From NCBI GenBank assembly GCA_963677175.2, contig CAXXES010000001.1, positions 248,001 through 312,000 of the forward strand: a stretch of DNA of 64,000 bases, given 5' to 3'. Positions 52,101 through 59,968 of this stretch are shown here, in pieces; positions within the stretch are counted from its first letter, which is position 1; each line of letters begins with the position of its first letter. Below the pieces are notes generated by a model. That model made no database searches and was not told the DNA's origin. It saw only the letters and a list, made by a program, of their open reading frames with translations. Source of the DNA: Sunxiuqinia sp963677175 (GTDB lineage: Bacteria; Bacteroidota; Bacteroidia; Bacteroidales; Prolixibacteraceae). A program made the position numbers and the translations under genes.

Positions 52101-52548
52101 CGAAAAAGACTATTCGAACTTCATCTTCCGATTTGAATTCCAACTGACTCCGGGCGCCAACAACGGACTTGGAATCCACGCTCCGCTGGAAGGTGATGTA
52201 GCCTATGTAGGTAAGGAATTACAAATATTGGATAATACCGCCCCCATTTATGCCAACCTGAAACCCTACCAATATCACGGTTCGGTTTACGGAATTATTG
52301 CAGCCAAGCGTGGCTTCCTGAAACCGGTTGGTGAATGGAACTCACAGGAAGTGATTGTTAATGACAATGACATTAAAATTACGCTGAATGGTGAAGTGAT
52401 CCTTGAAGGAAATATGAAAGAAGCCAGTAAAAATGGAACAGCCGATAAAAAGGATCATCCCGGACTGAAACGAAATATTGGCCGGATCTGCTTCCTGGGG
52501 CACGGATCAGACCTGAAGTTTCGTAACATTCGCGTGAAAGAGTTGTAA
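49168..52548 (+). CDS. HEAT-repeat protein with two C-terminal DUF1080 domains
   Basis: A 1126-residue secreted protein. A signal peptide (1-23, LLISLLLIPAFAQ) is followed by an about 650-residue helical HEAT-like solenoid (about 30-690; repeated A-x-x-ALxxIG/LA patterns). Two DUF1080 (3-keto-disaccharide hydrolase) beta-sandwich domains close it. The first, about 724-925, has SIFSEKDLTGWQG, GDSGIYLRGTPQVQIWD and GDWNTFRIKM. The second, about 932-1126, has VSLFNGKNLDNWVG, NNGLGIHAPL and GKELQILDN. Single DUF1080 domains hydrolyse 3-keto-glycosides; two on a solenoid is unusual in my experience. With the Tat-exported oxidoreductase just upstream it would form an oxidise-then-cleave pair in the periplasm, which is inference. 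Confidence 0.88.
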   Translation: MNHFKNILTTLLISLLLIPAFAQDRRTLETKVADILARFPAENSQETHQLSQQIIDLGTEGIADFCDLIIPPGTGDDTQARYAVTSLAKWPGSAEKALIEESLIQALDNASDSEVKAFFLRQLAYCGQASTVQAAANYLDDEALATPAIATLTSIGTNEAAESILRAAKTNSDKPQIELIKALGVLNYQPAESYLLSLTESASGETLKQAYTALARIGGEASAKIFIAAAKRVSFEADETETMISYLNYAKNLGENGNTTLSNKLAATALKKFTSPDQLHYRSAALKILRTNQGEDASKLLADEFEHADKSYRMAVLRLAESGLNEKEVNQWVKQFPKYSAEQQVELLYLLAHRPEAAVYTQVIQPALGSSNQAVRQEAISALAINQQEKAIPHLLDQLKEATNEADLAVIKQALLTTTSQDACDQVAAHLNEAEPEAQVVLIDILAARRAHAYFSQIEALCSSTDDQVSQAAYQALSRVAQAENTTTLLKLLQQCSSANEIQAVQQALIELYRQADAPAASLVLKEMKKGTQTEKLIPILPYLNDQDALKNVVSLLNDGNTSEQQAAFNALTNWADASALPALFEVFGDQTKSDFKQKALAAYLKLTQQADIPTDQKLLWLDKIMSETTTDSEKQQVIHTAGNVKTFLSLVFVAKHLDQDALSGIAAQAAMKIALPTPGEQNGLTGTFVRETLQKVKAKISGADSQYFKIDIQEYLDKMPQETGYASIFSEKDLTGWQGLVQNPIARAKMSDKELATAQTKANTKMHENWSVQNGTIVFDGKGDNLCTIKNYGDFEMLVDWRITKEGDSGIYLRGTPQVQIWDTSRVDVGAQVGSGGLYNNQKHESKPLVVADNPIGDWNTFRIKMVGEKVTVYLNGVLVVDNVTMENYWDRSLPIFSEGPIELQAHGNDLAFRNLYVRELNVEVPSLSVGEKAEGFVSLFNGKNLDNWVGNKTDYLAEDGLLVVRPAEGGHGNLYTEKDYSNFIFRFEFQLTPGANNGLGIHAPLEGDVAYVGKELQILDNTAPIYANLKPYQYHGSVYGIIAAKRGFLKPVGEWNSQEVIVNDNDIKITLNGEVILEGNMKEASKNGTADKKDHPGLKRNIGRICFLGHGSDLKFRNIRVKEL

Positions 52549-52650
52549 TCAGCAAAATACCAGCCGAACAACTAATAAATCAAGCGTCTCCGGAATAAAG
52601 CCGGGGGCGCTTTTGTTTTCTTACCCTTGCTCAACACCGAGTTGAACCAG

Positions 52651-52767
52651 GTAGCTTCGTATATTAAAAATGATGGCGGCCAACTGATTTTGTCGAACGG
52701 TGACTCGGTACAAATATCGAGACGACGCAAGGAAATGGTGATCCGGCAACTGCAACTTATCCGGTAA
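52651..52767 (+). pseudogene. 3'-terminal fragment of a LytTR response regulator gene
   Basis: Thirty-eight codons plus stop encode the last part of a LytTR DNA-binding domain (KNDGGQLILSNGDSVQIS, then RRRKEMVIRQLQLIR). It matches the end of the intact regulator at 59439-59555 with 17 of 117 base differences by hand count and only three residue changes. Similarity continues past the stop into the terminator hairpin. Upstream of 52651 no homology is seen, so this is a truncated remnant rather than a gene. It lies immediately 3' of, and convergent with, the TlpA-like gene. Confidence 0.85.
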
Positions 52768-52781
52768 ACAATAGGGCATAA

Positions 52782-52805
52782 AAAAACCGGCTTTCGCCGG
52801 TTTTT
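52782..52805. terminator. bidirectional terminator between LytTR remnant and TlpA-like gene
   Basis: Perfect 10-bp arms AAAAACCGGC (52782-52791) and GCCGGTTTTT (52796-52805) with a TTTC loop. T-runs form on both strands, ending the convergent units. Its stem matches the one following the intact LytTR gene. Confidence 0.85.
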
Positions 52806-52812
52806 GAAGTAA

Positions 52813-55386
52813 CTATTCGTTGACATGCTTCATCAGCATCGCCTTCAATTCCGAATTCTGGAGGTGAGGTAAATGCGGATTGATCACATTTCCGTTTTTA
52901 CTTACCAATGTATAATGCGGAATCCCAGAGATTTTGAATTTGTCGCTCAAAATATTCCATTCATCGTCCGACACCCGGTAATGTTCGCCACTGATACTCG
53001 GAATCATATTGTCGTATGTTCCTTTTGGTGAGCTTGGATTGGTGATGTAAACAAAAGCCACATTTTCATCTTTAAGCTCCTCTTTCAACGGCTTAATTCT
53101 TTCAATACCCGACCGACAGGGACCACACCAGGTTGCCCAAAAATCAACATAAACCACTTTCCCTTGGTACTTCTTCATGATGGACTCAAAAACATTGTTG
53201 CCTTCATTTTCAGGAACTTCATTAATTTGCGCCACCGACAGCTTCTTGTTCTCCTCAATTTTTGCCTTCGTAGCATCATTCATCAACCCAATATAACTGG
53301 CAATAAACGGCGTGCTGATTTGTGCTTGCATATCTTCTATTTCTTCATCCGAAACGGGTGTCATTTCTGAAACTATCGGGCGACAATATTCCTGCGAAAG
53401 CATAATATCGGTCGCCAATCCCGGCTGAATCCCTATGACACTTTGAATCTTTTCACGTCTTGCTTCTATCCTTCTTTTTGCAAATATGCCATTCACAAAA
53501 GATCTGTGCTCAGCATGAAATTTGCTCGTCATCTCCCCAATTTCTGTTTGAATCAAGCTTACTTTCCGAACCAAAGGTTGGTTGTTGTATGCTTTCAACG
53601 CTGAGAGATATACCTGATCCTCCTCGGTTAGCTCAACATGTTTTTCGGTTAAATATTCCTCCATCATCTCAGGCGTAATGACTTTGCCACGATTTTCCTG
53701 ATAAAATTTTTGCAGCGTGTCTCCATAATTTTCCTGAAAATTTTGAGCCTGCTCACCATATTTTTCTTGAAACTCTTCTTGAAGCTTTGTAAATTCGGGT
53801 GAATCGATTTCCTTGATCCGGGCAGCCATTTCCTCTTCTTCAGGTTTTAACTGATAGCCCGTCTTCCTCAATTCGTCTATAATATCATTGGTTGTAAACC
53901 CCCTGTTTGATACGTCGTCCCTTAGAATATCCAGGTACATCAACCGGTTGATGAAAAAATAGTACTCCCCGGTCATAACAGCCAATGGATTATTTGCAAA
54001 ATCATTCGTTAAAAAGTCATAGTAGCTACTATCAGCCTTTTCGGGCTGAAAATCAATTTCTCGCTGGTCCCTCGGAATGTTGTTTTTTTGTCTCCAGGCT
54101 GAAATCACATCCATATTATAGCTCATCATCCTCTGCGCATTCCGGTAGTCAAATTCCAGACTTTTCACCTGTTTTGCTTTGGCACTCAGCGGGTATTTCT
54201 GCCCGTAGTTTGCCAACTCATCGTAATCCCGCTGTTTCAGTTCCTGGCACCAGGCTTTGTATTGTTCAGGTGAAAAATCCAGTATTTTTTCCTGCATTTC
54301 CTGATAATTAAAACTCCGAATATCCTTCAGTTGCAACAAATCAGCATTTATTCGGGCGCAATCACCCATAAACAACACCGGATTTGCCTGGCTGCTGTTG
54401 TCAAAAAGCTGAAAAGTTGTTTTGCCAGGCTCAAGAAAAACTGTGCCATAAAAAAATGGCAAGCGAACAAGGACATTCTGCAAGTTGCAATTCGGAAATT
54501 TCGCCTCGAAACTACCGTCATCAGCAATCTTGATCAAGTGGGAAATCTGTTCACCCACAATCGCATCATTCACATACACCATTCCTGTGCGCTGCAAATA
54601 TCTTGGGCTAAAATTCCGGATATAACCACGATAAGTGACCGTATCCACTTTAAAGACTGATGATTCAAACAACTTCTCATCAGCCGGAATCGCTGATTCA
54701 TCCGGCTGGTTTGAGTAAGCAGCCATTGCAGAAGGCGATTCACCGATCATGCAAGTCGAGTCGTTAATGATCTGGGCATAAACATCCAGTTTCTTTGCAT
54801 CACTTTTCAGTTCAATTTTAGCGATCCCGTCCTTTTCAGAATAGGAATCATACTTCCACACCTGACTGTTATAAATAGCGACCGAATCAAACAAGCTGAC
54901 CTCCCATTGTGCATTGTCGCGCCGAAACCAGTTCCCGTTCAACTTTTCGGGAAGTACCGATAGGAATAATTCGGGCTTTAGCTGGATGTCATAAATAAAC
55001 CAGCTACCGCCTTCGTTTCCTTCACCATAATCGAGTTTGGCTACAGCCCCATCAACTTTAGGAAACACCAGTTTATAGCTCACTTCGCCTGATTCCGGCA
55101 TGGTGAACTGCTCATCGATCGAAATGCCATCGGCTGAAACAATAAACAGTTTCTCTTTCGAACCAACCGGCTGAATGTAGGTCATTTTCGGAATACTGAT
55201 CCAATGACCGGGGGTGTAGTTAACATGAAACCACAACGTGGTAGCATTGTCAAGCAACTCAATTTTCTGAAGCTGTAAATTGGAGGCAGTGCTCATCCCT
55301 ATTCTGGGATTTTCAACAATTGTTTGGGCGAAAGTTAAAACGCCTGTGACCAGCAGGGAAAAGGCCAGTAGTAAAATTCGTTTCAT
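52813..55386 (-). CDS. TlpA-like thioredoxin-domain protein, large, secreted
   Basis: An 857-residue exported protein from the ATG at 55386 (MKRILLLAFSLLVTGVLTFAQ, a signal peptide). The first about 300 residues look like beta-rich DUF4369-type sequence. A long charged helical middle (about 300-720) follows. The C-terminal about 130 residues are a TlpA/AhpC-TSA thioredoxin fold with FWATWCGPCRSG (W753, C754, C757) and cis-Pro in SGIPHYTLVSKNG. Such proteins reduce or isomerise disulfides in the periplasm; the large N-terminal part is unexplained. A start at 55428 would add 14 non-signal residues and is rejected. It is divergent from the thioredoxin-fold kinase gene, and the LytTR remnant and terminator follow its stop. 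Confidence 0.88.
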   Translation of the reverse strand: MKRILLLAFSLLVTGVLTFAQTIVENPRIGMSTASNLQLQKIELLDNATTLWFHVNYTPGHWISIPKMTYIQPVGSKEKLFIVSADGISIDEQFTMPESGEVSYKLVFPKVDGAVAKLDYGEGNEGGSWFIYDIQLKPELFLSVLPEKLNGNWFRRDNAQWEVSLFDSVAIYNSQVWKYDSYSEKDGIAKIELKSDAKKLDVYAQIINDSTCMIGESPSAMAAYSNQPDESAIPADEKLFESSVFKVDTVTYRGYIRNFSPRYLQRTGMVYVNDAIVGEQISHLIKIADDGSFEAKFPNCNLQNVLVRLPFFYGTVFLEPGKTTFQLFDNSSQANPVLFMGDCARINADLLQLKDIRSFNYQEMQEKILDFSPEQYKAWCQELKQRDYDELANYGQKYPLSAKAKQVKSLEFDYRNAQRMMSYNMDVISAWRQKNNIPRDQREIDFQPEKADSSYYDFLTNDFANNPLAVMTGEYYFFINRLMYLDILRDDVSNRGFTTNDIIDELRKTGYQLKPEEEEMAARIKEIDSPEFTKLQEEFQEKYGEQAQNFQENYGDTLQKFYQENRGKVITPEMMEEYLTEKHVELTEEDQVYLSALKAYNNQPLVRKVSLIQTEIGEMTSKFHAEHRSFVNGIFAKRRIEARREKIQSVIGIQPGLATDIMLSQEYCRPIVSEMTPVSDEEIEDMQAQISTPFIASYIGLMNDATKAKIEENKKLSVAQINEVPENEGNNVFESIMKKYQGKVVYVDFWATWCGPCRSGIERIKPLKEELKDENVAFVYITNPSSPKGTYDNMIPSISGEHYRVSDDEWNILSDKFKISGIPHYTLVSKNGNVINPHLPHLQNSELKAMLMKHVNE

Positions 55387-55773
55387 TAAATATGTTTTAA
55401 AGGATGATGATGATTTATGAAAATTCAATTTTGAACTAATTTATGACATTTAGATGAAAGGATCATAATCCTCCTGCCAGTTTAATATTATTTAACAAAT
55501 ACGGGGCAAAAGGACAGAACAGTCAAACGAAGAAGTTCTGTCCGATAAAGAAATAAGATCTGACCAGGCAGGCATATGAAAGAAAGAATTTTCACTGCCA
55601 AATAATACAACAACCTGTTACAATATTCATCCATGAATGATCTATCTCTAGCAATCTCCTCAGCATGCAGCTCAATGAAGACCGCTTAATCAATCATTCA
55701 TACCGTAAAATAAGTTGGTATTTGTATCTTTAGTCGTTTTCTCAATCTTTGGAGAAACAAAACAAAAACCACA
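55387..55773. promoter_or_regulatory. divergent control region, TlpA-like gene / sensor kinase
   Basis: 387 bp with no coding sequence. Plus-strand TATCTTTA near 55726 is a one-mismatch -7 candidate for the kinase. I found no clean box on the minus strand. A shared regulator site (LytTR proteins bind direct repeats) is likely somewhere here but not identified. Confidence 0.35.
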
Positions 55774-58700
55774 ATGAAAACGGCAAGCTTTTTTTTATTG
55801 ATCCTGACTGTCTTATTGAGTATCGAAAACAGTCAGTCGGCTGAAAAACTACAGTTAAAATTGGAGGAAGGACAGACAGTTCAGTTCAAATACCTATATA
55901 ACTGGGAAAGAGATCGGCAATTATGGTCCAACGACAATAATTACGAATATGATCTGCAAACGGATTTTGAGTTTGTCGTGACAGAAAAACTGAATGCCAA
56001 TAAATTTACTATTGAACTTTGGCAGAATCGGGTCATTTACACCAGCTACTTCAAAAATGCTCCCGAAAAACATTTCGACTCTAAATATCCACCATCAAAT
56101 GACAGTGCAAATCAATTAAAATTAGTTCTGCCTCATTTCAGCGACAAATTTGACCGCTTCAAAATAAAAATGGAAATTAACCTCGAAAAGAATGATCTGG
56201 TATTGCTGAATAGTGAAGAACTAGTGAATGAAATCCTAAAATCGATCCAAAACAGGGAAATTTCAGAACAAGGGCTAAGGCAGAATACTAACCAGAGCCT
56301 TGAAAACATAAAGAATTTGGTAAAAGATTATTTGCTGCGTTTTAACAATGCCACATACCAAACTAAAGATTCCCTGAAACTTAACACATCAGACTATATC
56401 GTTTCCCGGAAAAACCACCGGGTTAAACTCTCGAAGCATACTTTCTCGAAAGACGATCAAACAGAATACACCGCTGATATCGTAATTGATGAAGAGAATG
56501 GATTGATATTGGAATCGACAGAAAAGACGGTCACGCCTGGCAAAAAACAGAAGAAAGGGGAGAGATCAGAAGTCAAAACCTATCTTCTTATCAAGAATTC
56601 ACTCTCATTTAACGATGAAATTATTGTTCGCGGACATATCGAATATCCCAAAAGCAAACGTGTTCAATTTCAGGTTTTGAAAGCTCCTGCACTGACCGAT
56701 CGGGAAATTTACAGAGCAACACTGGATAGCACAAACCACTTTTCAATCCGGATTCCTTTTGAAAAAGAAGGATTTGTTTTCATGACCAATGCGGAAGATG
56801 AAAGAATGATCTGGAGCTCCCCAACAATAATAATTTATGCTGAACCCGGTAATTCAATTGATTTTGATCTGAAAGGAAAGAAGGTGGAACGTACTGTTAT
56901 TCACAAAGGAGACATGGTTGCTGAAAATAGTATTTTCAGCAACCATAAGACCCCGTCTGCGCTCCGCATAAATAACTTTTTTTGGAGAGTCCAGGGACCA
57001 ATTCTGTCAAACGCAGACAGTGTCAGTGGACTAAAAGCGTTGGAAGATTTTACCAAATATATCAAATCGGATCCGTGGGATGAAAAGCTAAAAGCACCCG
57101 ATTTAAGCCTGAAATTCAAAGAATACTTCCTCAACGAAATGATGATGCACAAGCTTGATCTCGCATGCACGATCCTTAATTTTTCAAAGATGACTGGCGA
57201 TCGGGAATTAAACCCGAAGACCGATGCAGCTTATGCTCAGCTTAAACTTTTTGCCGATCAGTTTGAAGTTTGCAGATATTTTCAGGAAAGTGGCTATTTC
57301 TCGCGGCAAGCTGTTGATTCTTACATCCACTATATTATTAATGACTACGTCCGGTATAGTAACAGTTCTTACTCCGGCCCATTCTTGCAAAACCTTTTTC
57401 GTCTCAACCCTGAACGTGCAAATGATCTCCTTGAACAGGTTCTCGCCGGATCAGCTCTGACACAAGGAAAAGCCATCCGGCTGCACCAAAACCTCAATTC
57501 CTCGCCAACAAAACAAAGTGATTTGCCTGACTGGTTTAAAAATCAGAAACAATTTACCCAAAACATCATAACATCAAGCAATGATTCAGCTTTAAATCAG
57601 CAGGTGGCAAAAGAATTGGAAAAGGCAGAAAAACTATTTAATGGCGAAATTTTTACACGAAAACTGTTTCTGACACCATCAGGAGACTCCGCTTCAATCT
57701 CTGATTTCTTCGGGAAAAAACCATGTGTAATCTGCCCGGCCAGAGATTGGGCACAAAACCGCTATTTTTTTGATGACCTCGCGAAAAAATATCCTGAAAT
57801 AAATGCTATCATTATTAATGAAGGTGATGATTTCAGCCAATGGCAAAACTATCTTAAACGTGCAGAGCCAGTGGCGATTCAACTTTTTCTAAAAACAGGT
57901 TCGGGCGAAAATCTGAACAACCTATTTTTCAACTACAATCCAATGAGTCATGTAATCCTCATTGACCGTTATGGCAAACTACTGGAGTTCAAAACCGACA
58001 TTTATCTGATAGAAAACTATCTTCATGATGCCATGTATCCTCCCAAAGAACCAAAAGAACTCAGCAAATCCTCCCTTTACGCAATTATCTGGGTTATGGC
58101 CGGTGCCATCCTTATGGCATTGATTGCCTTTTTGATTTTTAAGGCCCGGATGCGAACAAAACTGAGAAAACAAAACCAGGAAAAGCGACTGCGCGAATTG
58201 CAGCTTTCGGCAATCAGGGCTCAGATGAACCCGCACTTCCTGTTTAACAGTCTGAATTCGGTGCAGAACCTGGTTCAAAAAAACCAAGGTCGTGAAGCTC
58301 ACTTGTATTTAGCTGATTTTGCCGGTCTGATCCGCAAAGTGCTTAAAAATTCGCAACAGGAAGAAGTGAGTCTGTCTGAAGAACTGGAAACCCTTGGTCA
58401 ATATATTAAATTGGAACAACTGCGCTTTGATTTTGAATTTGAGCTCTTTGTTGATCCCGAGGTCGACCAAAACCATTTTATGGTCCCTTCCATGATTTTG
58501 CAGCCCATCGCTGAAAATGCCATTCTGCATGGTCTTCAACACAAAAAAGACAACCGAAAGTTGCGGGTGGAAGTTTTGAAAAAAGAACTAGCCATCCAGA
58601 TTAACATGGAAGACAATGGAATTGGCATGGAAGCTTCGCGAGAAATGAAATCCAATTCCAACGGAATAGGCTTAAATTTGAATATCGAACGCCTGCAGCT

Positions 58701-58806
58701 GATGGAAGAAAAATACGGTGGACATTATTCGTTTAAATTAATTGATCTGACCCAAGTGAATAAAGAAGGAACCCAAGTAAAAATTACCATACCCGAAGAA
58801 GAATGA
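55774..58806 (+). CDS. LytS-type sensor histidine kinase with TlpA-like extracytoplasmic region
   Basis: A 1010-residue membrane kinase with an unusual sensor. A signal peptide (1-22) leads to an about 740-residue periplasmic region, including a DUF4369-like beta domain (about 285-375; EIIVRGHIEYPKSKRVQFQV, IIYAEPGNSIDFDLKG). A C-terminal thioredoxin-like fold follows (about 630-750) with CVIC (C651, C654) in FFGKKPCVICPARDW and SHVILIDRYGKLL. One transmembrane helix (about 767-790) connects to a His_kinase domain with H821 in AQMNPHFLFNSLNS and an ATPase core (ILQPIAENAILHG, EDNGIGM). The periplasmic order is that of Bacteroidota TlpA-type disulfide reductases, so redox or thiol sensing is a reasonable inference. 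ATGA overlap couples it to the LytTR regulator. Confidence 0.9.
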   Translation: MKTASFFLLILTVLLSIENSQSAEKLQLKLEEGQTVQFKYLYNWERDRQLWSNDNNYEYDLQTDFEFVVTEKLNANKFTIELWQNRVIYTSYFKNAPEKHFDSKYPPSNDSANQLKLVLPHFSDKFDRFKIKMEINLEKNDLVLLNSEELVNEILKSIQNREISEQGLRQNTNQSLENIKNLVKDYLLRFNNATYQTKDSLKLNTSDYIVSRKNHRVKLSKHTFSKDDQTEYTADIVIDEENGLILESTEKTVTPGKKQKKGERSEVKTYLLIKNSLSFNDEIIVRGHIEYPKSKRVQFQVLKAPALTDREIYRATLDSTNHFSIRIPFEKEGFVFMTNAEDERMIWSSPTIIIYAEPGNSIDFDLKGKKVERTVIHKGDMVAENSIFSNHKTPSALRINNFFWRVQGPILSNADSVSGLKALEDFTKYIKSDPWDEKLKAPDLSLKFKEYFLNEMMMHKLDLACTILNFSKMTGDRELNPKTDAAYAQLKLFADQFEVCRYFQESGYFSRQAVDSYIHYIINDYVRYSNSSYSGPFLQNLFRLNPERANDLLEQVLAGSALTQGKAIRLHQNLNSSPTKQSDLPDWFKNQKQFTQNIITSSNDSALNQQVAKELEKAEKLFNGEIFTRKLFLTPSGDSASISDFFGKKPCVICPARDWAQNRYFFDDLAKKYPEINAIIINEGDDFSQWQNYLKRAEPVAIQLFLKTGSGENLNNLFFNYNPMSHVILIDRYGKLLEFKTDIYLIENYLHDAMYPPKEPKELSKSSLYAIIWVMAGAILMALIAFLIFKARMRTKLRKQNQEKRLRELQLSAIRAQMNPHFLFNSLNSVQNLVQKNQGREAHLYLADFAGLIRKVLKNSQQEEVSLSEELETLGQYIKLEQLRFDFEFELFVDPEVDQNHFMVPSMILQPIAENAILHGLQHKKDNRKLRVEVLKKELAIQINMEDNGIGMEASREMKSNSNGIGLNLNIERLQLMEEKYGGHYSFKLIDLTQVNKEGTQVKITIPEEE

Positions 58807-59555
58807 AACCAATCAATGCCATCCTTGTCGATGACGAAAAAAGCGGTCGCGAGAACCTGTCAGGCCTGATTCATGAACATTGCCCACAGATAAAGCTGAT
58901 GGGACAAGCCAGCTCGGTAGATACCGCTATTCCGCTGATCGAAAAGTTGGCGCCACAACTTGTTTTTCTGGATATTGAAATGCCCGGAGCAAATGGCTTC
59001 CAATTACTGGAATATTTTCAGGACTTTTCATTTGAGGTCATTTTTGTTACGGCATACGACAACTTTGCAATCAAAGCCATTCGGTTTTCGGCTGCCGATT
59101 ACATTTTAAAACCCATCAATCGAAACGAATTGATCGCCGCCATTGAAAAAGTCACAGACCGCATCCAGCAAAAAGCGGAAAACGACCAGATCAAACAGTT
59201 ATTTTACAATGTCAGACACCCGCAAAACCCAAAAATTGGTCTGCCTACCAACGACCGAATTGAATTTATTGAAGTGAAATCCATCATCCGCTGCCAAGGC
59301 GAAAGCAATTACACGCACCTTTATTTTGAAGACCGCAAACCCCTACTGGTCGCCAAAACCTTAGTTGACTTCGAAGAGTTGCTCAGAGATTATCAGTTTA
59401 TCCGGGTGCATAAAACGCACTTAGTAAATCTGCACCACGTTACTTCATATATGAAAAATGATGGCGGCCAACTGATTTTGTCCAATGGTGACTCGGTGCA
59501 AATATCAAGGAGACGCAAGGAGATGGTGATTCAACAACTTCAGCTTATCCGATAA
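58803..59555 (+). CDS. LytTR family response regulator
   Basis: A 250-residue transcription factor. The receiver (1-120) has DD at 10-11 (LVDDEKSG), phospho-acceptor D57 in LVFLDIEMPGANGF, T in FVTAYDN and K in ADYILKPINRNEL. The C-terminal LytTR domain (about 150-250) shows IEFIEVKSIIRCQGESNYTHLYF and FIRVHKTHLVNLHHV. The start overlaps the kinase stop (ATGA), so it is the kinase's partner. A near-identical LytTR 3' end occurs as a remnant at 52651-52767 beside the TlpA-like gene. Probable targets are the divergent promoter region at 55387-55773 and possibly its own operon; this is inference. Confidence 0.95.
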   Translation: MKPINAILVDDEKSGRENLSGLIHEHCPQIKLMGQASSVDTAIPLIEKLAPQLVFLDIEMPGANGFQLLEYFQDFSFEVIFVTAYDNFAIKAIRFSAADYILKPINRNELIAAIEKVTDRIQQKAENDQIKQLFYNVRHPQNPKIGLPTNDRIEFIEVKSIIRCQGESNYTHLYFEDRKPLLVAKTLVDFEELLRDYQFIRVHKTHLVNLHHVTSYMKNDGGQLILSNGDSVQISRRRKEMVIQQLQLIR

Positions 59556-59903
59556 ACAATTAAGCATAAAAAACCGGCAAAAGCCGGTTCCTGAGATAAA
59601 ACTATTCATTGTTGGTGTTGAATATTAATAATATCAAATAAACCATTCCTGCCTATTTGTTTTCGGATAAAACTATCTTTTTCTTTTAAATATTTAAAAC
59701 CATTCTAAATAACATCAACAAGACTTAATGGTTTCTTTACATTCGTAAAAAAGTCTTTCAAACTCACAACAAAATGACTCTACAATCGCTTTACATGAAG
59801 ACCAAAAGTTCATCCATTGAAATTTCTACACATTTTATACAACATATTTTTATTGAAACGCCTCATATTCAAAGATCTACAAGAGATCGAAGTTTTGATA
59901 CAA
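59556..59903. other. AT-rich gap with short terminator-like hairpin
   Basis: AACCGGC (59572-59578) and GCCGGTT (59583-59589) form a 7-bp hairpin just after the LytTR stop, without a long T-run; it is the diverged twin of the one at 52782-52805. The remainder is strongly AT-rich with no gene. Confidence 0.5.
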
Positions 59904-59937
59904 TTTGCAAAAGTACTGTTAAAAGTTGTTAAATTTA
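59904..59937 (+). promoter_or_regulatory. candidate promoter of the GH-D glycosidase gene
   Basis: TTTG at 59904-59907 and TAAATTTA at 59930-59937 are separated by 22 bases, fitting the -33/-7 layout with one mismatch in the last -7 base. The ATG follows 32 bases later. Confidence 0.45.
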
Positions 59938-59968
59938 CACCCAATCTAACGAATCAATAACTACGTAT

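Noticed and set aside
52572..52826. Minus-strand 84-codon frame beyond the TlpA-like gene
   Set aside because: It is antisense to the LytTR remnant and spans the terminator hairpin; no homology recognised.
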